A DNA stretch of 58,824 nucleotides from Galbibacter marinus (GTDB lineage: Bacteria > Bacteroidota > Bacteroidia > Flavobacteriales > Flavobacteriaceae), in assembly GCF_000300875.1 (NCBI RefSeq), contig NZ_AMSG01000019.1:1-58824 (forward strand), in the 5' to 3' direction. The notes under the pieces are model-generated. The model was given only the letters and a program-made list of their open reading frames with translations, was not told the origin of the DNA and did not search any database. The translations under genes were made by a program, and so were the position numbers. This document shows, in pieces, positions 34,979 through 43,287 of the stretch (position 1 is the stretch's first letter; the number at the start of each line of letters is the position of its first letter).

Positions 34979-35368
34979 TTACTTAACAACTGTTGCTTCC
35001 AACTCCACTTTTAAAGTTTCAAACAAACTCACCACCTCCATAAGGGTTAGAGATTGTTGCATTTTATGCTCTTCGATCCAGCTCTGAACAATGTCAAAAT
35101 GAGGCCAAAGTTCTGCCGTTGCAGTAGTGTAGATATTTAGTCGAACAATATTTTTACTCTCATAGCCCGCGCTATCAATTACTTTTTCTAAATTTTTGAT
35201 AGCAAGTTCTAACTGTGTTTTCATATCAGCTGTACTAGATACTCCGTGATCGTCAATTGCTGTTTGACCTGAGACATATAACGTACCTTCAGCATTTTTA
35301 ACTTCAACTGCTTGATTATAGCTGCGCTGATCTTGCCATTTCCAGGGATTCACTACTCTCTTTTCCAT
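34979..35368 (-). CDS. RidA-family (Rid/YjgF) protein
   Basis: 129 residues with the small trimeric Rid fold: LYVSGQTAID, the MKTQLELAIKNLEKVIDSAG helix, IVRLNIYTT with the family Arg, and a SLTLMEVVSL end replacing the usual RxxV/IE pattern. RidA enzymes hydrolyse reactive enamine/imine intermediates. Divergence of the C-terminal Arg-Glu region suggests a Rid subgroup other than archetypal RidA. It lies downstream of a Crp gene oriented the same way. Confidence 0.82.
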   Translation of the reverse strand: MEKRVVNPWKWQDQRSYNQAVEVKNAEGTLYVSGQTAIDDHGVSSTADMKTQLELAIKNLEKVIDSAGYESKNIVRLNIYTTATAELWPHFDIVQSWIEEHKMQQSLTLMEVVSLFETLKVELEATVVK

Positions 35369-35457
35369 GTATATAATCTTTACTTATTAAGACAACAAAT
35401 TTCGCAAAATGTAGTAACTGTCACCTGTGATGTAGATCACAAAAAGTAAAGACTAAA

Positions 35458-36018
35458 CTACGAAGACAACCTACTTAATGTTTCTCTCGAGACTCCAAGA
35501 TAAGAAGCTAATAGTGTTTTAGAAACTCTTTGCAAAAGTGAAGGGTATCGCCGTAAAAGATGTTCATACCGACTCTCCGTGGAAGAACTAAGCAAGGATA
35601 AGATACGCTGCTGTGAGGCAATATGACCAGCGGTTGCCTTTTCTAAAAAGAAATGTTCGAGTTTCGGTAATTTGTTGCAGAGGTTTTGATAATCCTTAAG
35701 GGTTATACATAAAATTTCTGAAGCTTCAAGACACTGTAAATTGATTTTGGCTCTGGCCATGGTATTAAAAGCTAAATAATCGGTTTCCCACCAATCCTCT
35801 CTTGGAAAAGAAAGAATGTGATCTTTTCCAGATTCATCCGTATAAAAGAGTTTCAAAAGCCCACTAACTACAAAAAACATTTGTGGCACAGTTTCTCCTA
35901 TTCGCACTAGATAATCCCCTTTTTTAAAGCGCTTCTTAGTAAAGTGAGTTGTAATTAATAAAAATTCTTCATCACTTAGTGGAAGTATTTCTTCAATGTG
36001 TTTTCTGAGTCTCTCCAT
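35458..36018 (-). CDS. Crp/Fnr-family transcriptional regulator
   Basis: 186 residues. The cNMP-binding-like domain (KKRFKKGDYLVRIGETVPQM; FFVVSGLLKLFYTDESGKDH) is followed by a helix and a winged HTH ending LLASYLGVSRETLSRLSS. No cAMP-contact Arg-Ser pair. It is placed 89 bp before the RidA-like gene on the same strand, its probable target, and 11 bp after the HxlR gene. Confidence 0.85.
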   Translation of the reverse strand: MERLRKHIEEILPLSDEEFLLITTHFTKKRFKKGDYLVRIGETVPQMFFVVSGLLKLFYTDESGKDHILSFPREDWWETDYLAFNTMARAKINLQCLEASEILCITLKDYQNLCNKLPKLEHFFLEKATAGHIASQQRILSLLSSSTESRYEHLLRRYPSLLQRVSKTLLASYLGVSRETLSRLSS

Positions 36019-36029
36019 GATTTTCTAGA

Positions 36030-36386
36030 TCAATTACCAATAATTTTCTTACGGTGTTCCACGCCCCAAGCAGTAAGATTTTTAATAATCGTCTGCAGGG
36101 AGCGTCCATGATCCGTGAGCTCGTATTGTACTGTAATGGGTTGGGTCTCCAACACAGTTCGTTTGATGAGCTGATTAAATTCCAATTCCTTTAATTCTTT
36201 ACTCAACATTCTATTTGAAATCCCAACAACATCTTTGGAGATATCCGAGAACCTCCTTTTGTTATAATAGCAAATAGAGGATATAATGGAGATTTTCCAT
36301 TTCCCATTAAGCACGTCCATAGAATCCTGTACTGCCATCATTTCACGCTTATATTCTTGTTCGAAATTCTCTCTTTTACACTCCAT
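36030..36386 (-). CDS. HxlR-family transcriptional regulator
   Basis: 118 residues, a MarR-like winged helix: VLNGKWKISIISSICYYNKR, RFSDISKDVVGISNRMLSKE, LKELEFNQLIKRTV and the wing TVQYELTDHGRSLQTII. Cys residues near the N-terminus (Cys3 and one in the ISSICYY segment) could sense oxidants or electrophiles as in YodB-type members. It faces an SDR pair across a symmetric 108-bp promoter region. Confidence 0.9.
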   Translation of the reverse strand: MECKRENFEQEYKREMMAVQDSMDVLNGKWKISIISSICYYNKRRFSDISKDVVGISNRMLSKELKELEFNQLIKRTVLETQPITVQYELTDHGRSLQTIIKNLTAWGVEHRKKIIGN

Positions 36387-36424
36387 AATGTTACCTAGTT
36401 ACACCAATGTTACAGTTATTAATA

Positions 36425-36469
36425 GGTACAAAGTTACTTAAAATAACCATTCTAATATACATTTGTACC
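36425..36469. promoter_or_regulatory. Divergent promoter region with inverted GGTACAAA/TTTGTACC
   Basis: TACATTTG (36458-36465, plus strand) and TAACTTTG (36436-36429, minus strand) are TAnnTTTG elements for the SDR and HxlR genes. GGTACAAA (36425-36432) and TTTGTACC (36462-36469) are exact complements at the outer edges of the two elements, giving a symmetric arrangement that one HxlR dimer pair could cover. Confidence 0.5.
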
Positions 36470-36494
36470 AGAAATCAATTTTAAATCGTAAACC

Positions 36495-37250
36495 ATGAAT
36501 AAATTAAAAGATAAAGTAGCACTAGTGACAGGGGCTTCGAAAGGAATAGGAGCTTCAATTGCAATCCATTTTGCTAAAGAAGGTGCTATGGTTGTAGTTA
36601 ACTACGCTTCAAGTAATAGTGACGCGCAAAAGGTTGTAAATACAATAATAAATGATGGTGGAACAGCCATTGCGGTTAAAGGCGATGTTTCTAAACAGAC
36701 AGATGTAGATCGTATATTTCGAGAAACAGAAAATGCGTATGGAACCTTGGATATACTGGTAAACAATGCCGGGGTTTTTCAGTACCTTCCAATAGATGAA
36801 TTAACGGAAGAATCTTTCCACAAACAATTTAACATCAACGTTTTGGGCTCAATTTTGAGCATTCAAAAAGCAGTTCAGTTTTTTGGAACAAAAGGGGGTA
36901 ACATAATAAACATTAGCTCTGAGGCTTCCAAATTGCCGCTTCCAACAGGATCCATATATTCTGCAAGCAAAGCAGCCCTAGATGCCGTTACCGTTTCCTT
37001 ATCAAAGGAACTCACTGGTAGGAATATCCGCATCAATTCACTTTTACCCGGTGTTGTAGACACCGTGGGATCAAGAAATGCAGGCTTCATTGGTAGTGAG
37101 GTAGAAAAAGACATGATTAATAAAACACCTCTTGGCCGAACTGGACAACCAGAAGATATCGCAAAAGTAGCAGTCTTTTTAGCCTCTGATGATGCTAATT
37201 GGATCAATGGACAGAAGCTATCGGTAACTGGTGGGATTTTTGGCTTGTAG
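36495..37250 (+). CDS. SDR-family oxidoreductase (FabG-like)
   Basis: 251 residues. TGASKGIG cofactor loop, NYASSNSDA after beta-2 (NADP type), NNAGVFQYLP, ISSEASKLPLPTGSIYSASK with catalytic Ser, Tyr and Lys. First gene of a three-SDR row on the plus strand, divergent from the HxlR regulator. HxlR-SDR pairs usually answer to electrophiles or quinones, but the substrate is unknown. Confidence 0.9.
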   Translation: MNKLKDKVALVTGASKGIGASIAIHFAKEGAMVVVNYASSNSDAQKVVNTIINDGGTAIAVKGDVSKQTDVDRIFRETENAYGTLDILVNNAGVFQYLPIDELTEESFHKQFNINVLGSILSIQKAVQFFGTKGGNIINISSEASKLPLPTGSIYSASKAALDAVTVSLSKELTGRNIRINSLLPGVVDTVGSRNAGFIGSEVEKDMINKTPLGRTGQPEDIAKVAVFLASDDANWINGQKLSVTGGIFGL

Positions 37251-37286
37251 GAGCAATTTATATTTAACAATTTAATCCATTACAGA

Positions 37287-38057
37287 ATGAGTAAACTTAA
37301 AGACAAAGTAGCTGTTATTACTGGTGGTAATAGCGGAATAGGATATGGTATTGCTTCCTCTTTTAGTGATGAGGGAGCGATCGGTGCCATAACTGGAAGG
37401 AATAAAGAAACCTTAAAAAGTTCCTTGGAAACACTTAATCCAAACTTTATAGCCTTGGAGGGTGATATCACTAGAAAAGATGATTTAGATCGTATTTTCA
37501 AAACAACTTCCGAGAAATTCGGAAAAATCGATGTACTAGTTGTTAATGCTGGAGGTGTAGTAGACGGAGTTCCTATGGAAACCATTACTGATATTACTGA
37601 AGAGCATTATGACAAATACATGGATTTAAATTTAAAGGGTGCATACTTTACAGTAAAAGCCTCTCTACCCTATCTAAAAGACGGTGCATCGATTATACTT
37701 ATTGGATCTAGTGCAGCACACCGTGCAGCTCCAGGAATGACCGTATATGGTGCTGCTAAAGCTGCCGTTATTTCGATGGCAAAGGGAATTTCGCTTGACT
37801 TACTTTCCAGAAATATTCGGGTCAATGTACTTTCCCCTGGCACCATTAGAACCCCAGCATTTGATAAAATGATTCCTGCAGAGTCAGTGAATGACGTACT
37901 TCAAACATGGGTAGACATCATCCCAGTTGGACGGGCTGGTCAGCCTTCAGACATCGGAAATGCGGCAGTATTTTTAGCCTCTGATGATTCTCAATTTGTT
38001 GTGGGCACAGAGATTTTGTCAGATGGAGGGATGACTAACATCAGCCTAATGAGGTAA
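37287..38057 (+). CDS. SDR-family oxidoreductase
   Basis: 256 residues: TGGNSGIGYG loop, TGRNKETL after beta-2 (Arg-rich, NADP type), LEGDIT, VVNAGGVV in place of NNAG, IGSSAAHRAAPGMTVYGAAK. It starts 36 bp after the preceding SDR gene and is surely co-transcribed. The two proteins are related but not near-identical, so an old duplication or independent recruitment. Confidence 0.9.
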   Translation: MSKLKDKVAVITGGNSGIGYGIASSFSDEGAIGAITGRNKETLKSSLETLNPNFIALEGDITRKDDLDRIFKTTSEKFGKIDVLVVNAGGVVDGVPMETITDITEEHYDKYMDLNLKGAYFTVKASLPYLKDGASIILIGSSAAHRAAPGMTVYGAAKAAVISMAKGISLDLLSRNIRVNVLSPGTIRTPAFDKMIPAESVNDVLQTWVDIIPVGRAGQPSDIGNAAVFLASDDSQFVVGTEILSDGGMTNISLMR

Positions 38058-38104
38058 TAAATCAAAGTGCATTAGAAAGAAATTTAATTATAAATAAAAC
38101 AGAT

Positions 38105-39190
38105 ATGATACAAAACAATAACAACGGATTATTACAAAAACCTCTAGGATCAGGTTTTGGTGCTAGCTCAACAGCTAATGATGTGATCAATGGAATTGAC
38201 TTGAAAGGGAAGATTGCCATTGTTACTGGCGCGAGCACAGGCATAGGATTAGAAACATTAAAAACATTATCAAATGCTGGGGCAACTGTCGTTGCTGGGG
38301 TGCGCAACATTGATAAAGCCAAGAATAATCTTCAAAATAGACCCAATGTTGAAATAGAACAATTGGATTTGATGGATGCTAATTCCATTAACAACTTTAC
38401 ACAAAAGTTTTTGGATTCCAAACGGCCTTTAGATTTACTTATTAATAATGCCGGAATTATGTTCGTTCCTCTTCGACGAAATGATCGCGGTATAGAATCG
38501 CAATTAGCAACAAATTACTTAGCGGTATTTCAGTTGACAGCAAATTTATGGAGCGCTTTAAAAGCGGCAGGAAATGCTAGAGTTCTAAATATCTCCTCTC
38601 AAGGCCACCAATTTGCTCCTTTTGATTTTGAAGATCCAAATTTTGAAAAAAGAGATTATGATTCGCTTTCCGCTTATGGACAGTCAAAAACGGCCATTAA
38701 TTTATTCACTTTTGAACTTGATAATCGTGCAAAAGATTTTGGAGCCGAGGGCGTCGATACTATTGCGCATCACACCGCTATTATAAATGGTCGTACAATT
38801 GCGGTTCTTGGGACTTCATTAGATGTAGTTTACCCAAAATCAAACAAAGATCTATTTAAAATTATTAAGGCAAACCATTTGGCCATCTCCCAGTTCGAGA
38901 CCAATCATCCTATTTTAAAATCGAATTTCCCACAAAGAAATCGTACTATGGCATTAATTTCAGAGGCCACCTTTATTATTGAAGCCACAGAAATAAGCGG
39001 AACTAGATATCAAGGTTGGGAAGCTTTGAGATTAGGTAGAGCCCTTTATATTTTAGAAAATGTAGTTCGAAATACAAAATGGGCACGGGAAAAGATACAA
39101 TACGGCGCTGTTGTGTTGACAAATAAAATGTTAGAAAGGGCCATTGAAGACATGCCGTATTCTACTTCAAAATTTGATTATGAGTTTTAA
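38105..39190 (+). CDS. Chimeric protein: SDR N-terminal two thirds fused in frame to a DprA-like C-terminal segment
   Basis: 361 residues made of two unrelated families. Residues 1-213 are an SDR of the retinol-dehydrogenase-like type: TGASTGIGLETLKTL, LLINNAGIMFVP, NISSQGH, and YGQSKTA with Tyr and Lys. At about Gly213 (nt 38741-38755) the sequence switches to the second half of a DprA/Smf Rossmann domain: AEGVDTIAHHTAI, GRTIAVLGTSLDVVYPKSNK, NFPQRNRTMALISEATFIIE, and a QGWEALRLGR block. The SDR C-terminus and the DprA nucleotide-binding front are both missing. Either a deletion joined two genes in frame or this is a genuine new fusion; the former seems more likely. The SDR active-site triad is present. 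Confidence 0.8.
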   Translation: MIQNNNNGLLQKPLGSGFGASSTANDVINGIDLKGKIAIVTGASTGIGLETLKTLSNAGATVVAGVRNIDKAKNNLQNRPNVEIEQLDLMDANSINNFTQKFLDSKRPLDLLINNAGIMFVPLRRNDRGIESQLATNYLAVFQLTANLWSALKAAGNARVLNISSQGHQFAPFDFEDPNFEKRDYDSLSAYGQSKTAINLFTFELDNRAKDFGAEGVDTIAHHTAIINGRTIAVLGTSLDVVYPKSNKDLFKIIKANHLAISQFETNHPILKSNFPQRNRTMALISEATFIIEATEISGTRYQGWEALRLGRALYILENVVRNTKWAREKIQYGAVVLTNKMLERAIEDMPYSTSKFDYEF

Positions 39191-39200
39191 AATATTAGGT

Positions 39201-39213
39201 ACATTGTTAGCTG
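39201..39213. repeat. ACATTGTTAGCTG core, same as at the attC-like site near 57.4 kb
   Basis: The 13-mer ACATTGTTAGCTG lies between the chimera's stop and the acetyltransferase start and is identical to 57370-57382, the right core of the attC-like structure there. Here the rest of the structure is missing, as if truncated on the left by the same event that formed the chimera. Confidence 0.45.
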
Positions 39214-39231
39214 TAATACAAATTAAAAACT

Positions 39232-39684
39232 GTGATAGAAATCCGATTATTAGAAAAAGACGAACACATTCCTTATGAACTATTATTATTAGCAGACGAA
39301 TCCATTGATTCTATAAATAAATATTTACTTAAATCTAAAATTTATATTGCACAAAAAGGGTCAGAAATAATAGGGATATTTTGTTTATATAAAAATAATG
39401 AAACTGATATAGAACTAAAAAATATTGCCATAAAAGAGAAATATCAAAGGTTAGAATATGGAACTACTTTGATAGATTTTATAAAGACCGAAGTAAAGAA
39501 AAATTTCAAAACTTTAATTGTTGGCACAGCAGATGTTGGGTTTAGGCAAATCAAATTTTATGAAAAAAACGGATTTATTAAATTTGATGTTAGAAAAAAC
39601 TTTTTCCTAGAGAACTATCCAGAACCAATTATTGAAAACGGTGAAAGATTAAAAGATATGATCCTTTTGAAGTTTGAACTCTAA
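39232..39684 (+). CDS. GNAT-family N-acetyltransferase
   Basis: 150 residues starting at GTG (VIEIRLLEKDEHIPYELLLL is the expected family opening). Motif A is IKNIAIKEKYQRLEYGTTLI-like (LKNIAIKEKYQRLEYGTTL), with Arg-x-x-Gly/Tyr reshaped to RLEYGT, and motif B is GTADVGFRQIKFYEKNGFIK. Known acceptors range from small amines to protein N-termini; the target here is unknown. It sits in a run of gene fragments and next to an attC-like core, so it is probably an acquired cassette-type gene. Confidence 0.85.
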   Translation: MIEIRLLEKDEHIPYELLLLADESIDSINKYLLKSKIYIAQKGSEIIGIFCLYKNNETDIELKNIAIKEKYQRLEYGTTLIDFIKTEVKKNFKTLIVGTADVGFRQIKFYEKNGFIKFDVRKNFFLENYPEPIIENGERLKDMILLKFEL

Positions 39685-39708
39685 ATTTGCCCTCAAAAAT
39701 CTTATTTT

Positions 39709-39927
39709 TTTATAGAGATTCCTATTCATTCTGAATTTGACGACCAAGCTAACGACCAAGCTAATAAACTAACTAAAGAACAGATTGAAGTTTTAAAATA
39801 TTGTAAACCAGCAAGGTCTAATAAAGATGTTCAAGTTGAAGCTCTTAAACTTAAAGTTCATACAGATAACTTTAAAAGATATATTGAACCTCTTATAAGA
39901 TGGGTTATTAGAAATAACCATTCCTAA
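39709..39927 (+). pseudogene. C-terminal winged-helix remnant of an AlbA_2/RecG-like protein
   Basis: An open frame without a start, ending in TAA at 39925-39927. It reads DDQANDQANKLTKEQIEVLK, CKPARSNKDVQVEALKL, then HTDNFKRYIEPLIRWVI. The 'Q-A/V-T/N' repeat linker plus a short winged helix (LTKEQIEVLxFCKxPR...NFKRYIxPL) is the tail found on AlbA_2/Schlafen-type ATP-binding 'RecG-like' regulators. Everything upstream is gone. From 39928 to 40215 nothing was recognised. Confidence 0.45.
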
Positions 39928-40215
39928 TAAACATAGGAGTCCAAATCAAGAATATATAATAAAGAAACAAGGTTTAAGGGTTTTAAATCTAATCAATCAA
40001 AAATAGCATGGCAGGTTTAGTAACTATATTTTCTGGATTATAGTTAGCTGAATCAAGTATCAGTAAAGTTTTAAGTAAAAAAGGAACTAGAATTTTCATC
40101 TTTACATTAGTACTAAAAACTGAGGATTTAAACGGCTGTGTTAGACTACATAGTACTTAATAAAACAATAGAATAAGGTAGCAAAGAAAAATTAAATTTC
40201 AACAACCTTTAGACC

Positions 40216-40866
40216 CTAAATAACAAGGAGCTTATCACATACCACCTTACTGAGGGTTTCAGAGGGTCTATTCTCATATGACACCTTCATAGTCCCATCA
40301 AAAGGTTCAACTTCCAAAATTGTAAGCTTGGTTTCTAAAGATAGTTCTTTACTATTTAGATATTTTAAAAAAGCATCTGATGATTTAGCCACAGCCATAA
40401 ATGTTACAGTATCTCCAGCTTTGTATTGGCTCAGTTGGCGGTATTGTTTTCCAGGAATATTACCGTCTGAATCTGGAATTGGAGAACCGTGAGGATCATA
40501 GTTTGGATACTCAAGAATCTCATCCATTTTAGAAAAGAACAACGGAGAATTTACATGTTCAATTTGCTCAGCTATATCATGTACTTCTTCCCATCCAAAA
40601 CCCATTACCTCCACTAAAAACATTTCTGTGAGGCGGTGCTTTCTGATAATTTGAGCAGCTTCCCCCTTGCCTTTTATGGTTAACTTTACAGGTTTGTACT
40701 TTTGATAATTTACTAGCTGCTTTTCTGAAAGCTTCTTCACCATGCTAGTAACCGTTGGCATTTTGATATCCAAATGCTTAGAAAGTTCGTTTACACTAAC
40801 CTCTCCTTCGCTATTGGAAAGTAAAAATATTGCTTTGAGATAATTCTCTTCAACTAATGAATTCAT
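40216..40866 (-). CDS. DtxR/MntR-family metal-dependent regulator
   Basis: 216 residues: N-terminal winged HTH (SLVEENYLKAIFLLSNSEGE; LDIKMPTVTSMVKKLSEKQL), the metal-binding dimerisation domain (KHRLTEMFLVEVMGFGWEEV; HDIAEQIEHVNSPLFF) with the typical Glu/His ligands, and a C-terminal FeoA/SH3-like domain (YKAGDTVTFMAVAKSS). It senses Mn(II) or Fe(II). It faces a TonB receptor across a 117-bp region with a 16-bp palindrome and is very probably its repressor. The start is fixed by the family opening; the promoter leaves almost no leader. Confidence 0.9.
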   Translation of the reverse strand: MNSLVEENYLKAIFLLSNSEGEVSVNELSKHLDIKMPTVTSMVKKLSEKQLVNYQKYKPVKLTIKGKGEAAQIIRKHRLTEMFLVEVMGFGWEEVHDIAEQIEHVNSPLFFSKMDEILEYPNYDPHGSPIPDSDGNIPGKQYRQLSQYKAGDTVTFMAVAKSSDAFLKYLNSKELSLETKLTILEVEPFDGTMKVSYENRPSETLSKVVCDKLLVI

Positions 40867-40870
40867 AAAA

Positions 40871-40901
40871 CAAATATAGCGCTTTGAGAAAAGATGATCA
40901 A
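40871..40901 (-). promoter_or_regulatory. Promoter of the DtxR-type gene, (nearly) leaderless
   Basis: On the minus strand TTG (40901-40899), 20 bp, then TATATTTG (40878-40871). The ATG at 40866 is only 4 bp beyond the -7 element, so the transcript probably begins at or within a few bases of the start codon. Confidence 0.6.
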
Positions 40902-40929
40902 TCGGATAAAATTATATATATTAAATTTA

Positions 40930-40960
40930 TTTGTTAGATTAATCTAACTTAGTATTTTTG
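40930..40960 (+). promoter_or_regulatory. TonB-receptor promoter with DtxR-type operator between -33 and -7
   Basis: TTTG (40930-40933), a 19-bp spacer, and TATTTTTG (40953-40960) fit the Bacteroidota promoter consensus. The perfect palindrome GTTAGATTAATCTAAC (40933-40948) fills the spacer, the ideal place for a repressor. Its arms TTAGATT/AATCTAA resemble DtxR-family half-sites and recur, spread by 4 bp, in the palindrome at 20915. Confidence 0.75.
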
Positions 40961-40983
40961 TTATCCTAATAAATAATTGCGTT

Positions 40984-43287
40984 ATGAAAACTAATTTGCT
41001 TAACAGACTATTATATCCATTGTTTCTGCTCTGTTTCTCTCCTATAGTTTATGCTCAAACGGCAACGCTTTCTGGTACTGTGAGCTGTGATAATACACCA
41101 TTGCCCTTTGTAAACATTCAGCTTGAAGGTACCGAAATAGGAAGTGCAACCGATAGTTTTGGAAGCTTTACTATAACTGGCATTTCGCCAGGAGAATATC
41201 GGATTATTGTATCGGCTGTTGGCTTTAAAACAGTTACTCAAACCCTTACTCTTAATTCTGGCGAGCATCGATCTTTAGCAATTGAATTAAGTGAAGAAGA
41301 TTCCCATCTGAGCGAAGTGGTAATCACAGCCACGATGAAAGAGGTGTCAAAACTAGAGAGTCCAGTACCTGTTGAAGTCTATTCTGCAAAATTCTTTAAA
41401 AGCAATCCTTCCGCTTCTATATTTGATGCTTTACAAAACATCAATGGAGTACGTCCTCAGATTAATTGTAATGTGTGTAATACAGGTGATATACACATTA
41501 ACGGATTGGAGGGGCCCTATACCATGGTACTAATCGACGGCATGCCAGTAGTGAGTGGGTTAGCCACAGTATACGGCCTTAGTGGTATTCCACAATCCTT
41601 AATTGATAGGGTAGAAATTGTAAAAGGACCAGCTTCTACTCTTTACGGGAGTGAAGCTGTAGGTGGGCTTATTAATATTATTACCAAAACACCTTCTCAA
41701 ACACCAAAATTAACTGTTGATACCTTTGGTAGTTCATGGGGAGAACTCAACCTAGATATATCATCCAAGATTCAAATAAACAAAAAGGTTCAATCGCTTC
41801 TCGGGGTCAATTACTTTAGGTATCAAAACCCCATAGATAAAAACGGGGATAACTTTACTGATGTTACTTTGCAGGATCGTATTTCCGTTTTTAATAAATG
41901 GCATATTAAGCGAAATCATAATCGTCAATTTTCTTTCGCAGGTCGCTATGTGTACGAAGATCGATGGGGTGGAGAAATGGATTGGTCTAAAGAATATCGG
42001 GGCGGAACAGAAATTTATGGGGAAAGTATTTATACCAGTCGTTGGGAACTTTTTGGAAATTACCAGTTACCCTTTGATGAAAAGTTACTTTTTCAGTTTA
42101 GCCTCAATGGTCATAATCAAAATAGTGCCTATGGGAATCTCTCATATATGGCTGATCAAAAAATAGCTTTTGGTCAACTCACCTGGAATAAGATATTTAA
42201 TCGGCATGATATACTCGCTGGATTGACCTACCGATACACTTATTATGATGACAATACCCCTGCAACAGCTTCCTTTAGTGATCCGAATTTTAATCAACCT
42301 AGCCATACCCACTTACCAGGATTGTTTATGCAGGATCAGATTAGTTTTCCTTCAAACCACAAAATATTGGTCGGATTGCGCTATGACTATAACTCCATTC
42401 ACGGAAGTATACTAACACCGCGGTTAAACTACAAATGGCATTCTAAAGATCAAAACAACATTATTCGTTTAGGTATAGGCAACGGCTACCGTGTAGCCAA
42501 TGTTTTTACCGAAGATCATGCCGCTTTAACAGGGGCGAGGTCAGTGGTGTTTCTGGACGACTTAAAACCTGAAAAGTCGTGGAATGCCAATATTAATTTG
42601 GTAAAAAAGCTTTACACGGACAAGGGTACATTTATACAATTTGATGCAAGTGTATTTTACACCTATTTTGAAAACAAAATCATTGCGGATTACAATACAG
42701 ACCCCAATAAGATCATCTATGATAACCTTGATGGCTATGCGGTATCCAAAGGTATTTCTTTAAATACAAATTGGGTATTAGCTAGTGGATTAAAGGTACT
42801 AGCGGGTGCAACCCTCATGGATGTATACAGCATAGAGCAATCTAAGCGTACACCACAGTTATTTACCGAGAAATTTACCGCAGTATGGAATGTTGGCTAT
42901 GAATTTAGTGCATTGAAATTAAAGCTTGACTATACCGGAAATCTTTACGGTCCCATGGCTCTACCGCTGCTTAGTGATACAGATCCGAGAAAAGAAAACT
43001 CCCCATGGTGGAGTATTCAGAACCTACAGCTCACAAAAAATATTGGTACTGGCTTTGAACTCTATGGTGGGGTGAAGAACTTACTGAATTGGACTCCTTG
43101 GAAGGACAGTCCTTTTATCATTGCTCGTTCCCATGATCCTTTTGATAAAAATGTGGAGTTTGATTCCAATGGCAAGGCCCTAGTGACTGATCAAAATCCA
43201 TATGGATTAACCTTTGACCCCTCTTATGTTTATGGACCGAATCAGGGCATTAGAGGATTTATGGGGATTCGTTGGCGGATGGATTAA
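40984..43287 (+). CDS. TonB-dependent receptor (metal-related, DtxR-controlled)
   Basis: 767 residues: signal peptide (ending VYAQ), carboxypeptidase-like domain (LSGTVSCDNTPLPFVNIQLE; GSFTITGISPGEYRIIVSAV), a plug with NCNVCNTGDIHINGLEGPYT, MVLIDGMPVV and IVKGPASTLYGSEAVGG, then the barrel ending in FMGIRWRMD. The CNVCNTGD cysteine pair in the plug marks a receptor subgroup often found with metal homeostasis genes. The operator in its promoter and the divergent DtxR gene suggest uptake of Mn or Fe complexes. The end overlaps the convergent SDR gene by 4 bp. Confidence 0.9.
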   Translation: MKTNLLNRLLYPLFLLCFSPIVYAQTATLSGTVSCDNTPLPFVNIQLEGTEIGSATDSFGSFTITGISPGEYRIIVSAVGFKTVTQTLTLNSGEHRSLAIELSEEDSHLSEVVITATMKEVSKLESPVPVEVYSAKFFKSNPSASIFDALQNINGVRPQINCNVCNTGDIHINGLEGPYTMVLIDGMPVVSGLATVYGLSGIPQSLIDRVEIVKGPASTLYGSEAVGGLINIITKTPSQTPKLTVDTFGSSWGELNLDISSKIQINKKVQSLLGVNYFRYQNPIDKNGDNFTDVTLQDRISVFNKWHIKRNHNRQFSFAGRYVYEDRWGGEMDWSKEYRGGTEIYGESIYTSRWELFGNYQLPFDEKLLFQFSLNGHNQNSAYGNLSYMADQKIAFGQLTWNKIFNRHDILAGLTYRYTYYDDNTPATASFSDPNFNQPSHTHLPGLFMQDQISFPSNHKILVGLRYDYNSIHGSILTPRLNYKWHSKDQNNIIRLGIGNGYRVANVFTEDHAALTGARSVVFLDDLKPEKSWNANINLVKKLYTDKGTFIQFDASVFYTYFENKIIADYNTDPNKIIYDNLDGYAVSKGISLNTNWVLASGLKVLAGATLMDVYSIEQSKRTPQLFTEKFTAVWNVGYEFSALKLKLDYTGNLYGPMALPLLSDTDPRKENSPWWSIQNLQLTKNIGTGFELYGGVKNLLNWTPWKDSPFIIARSHDPFDKNVEFDSNGKALVTDQNPYGLTFDPSYVYGPNQGIRGFMGIRWRMD

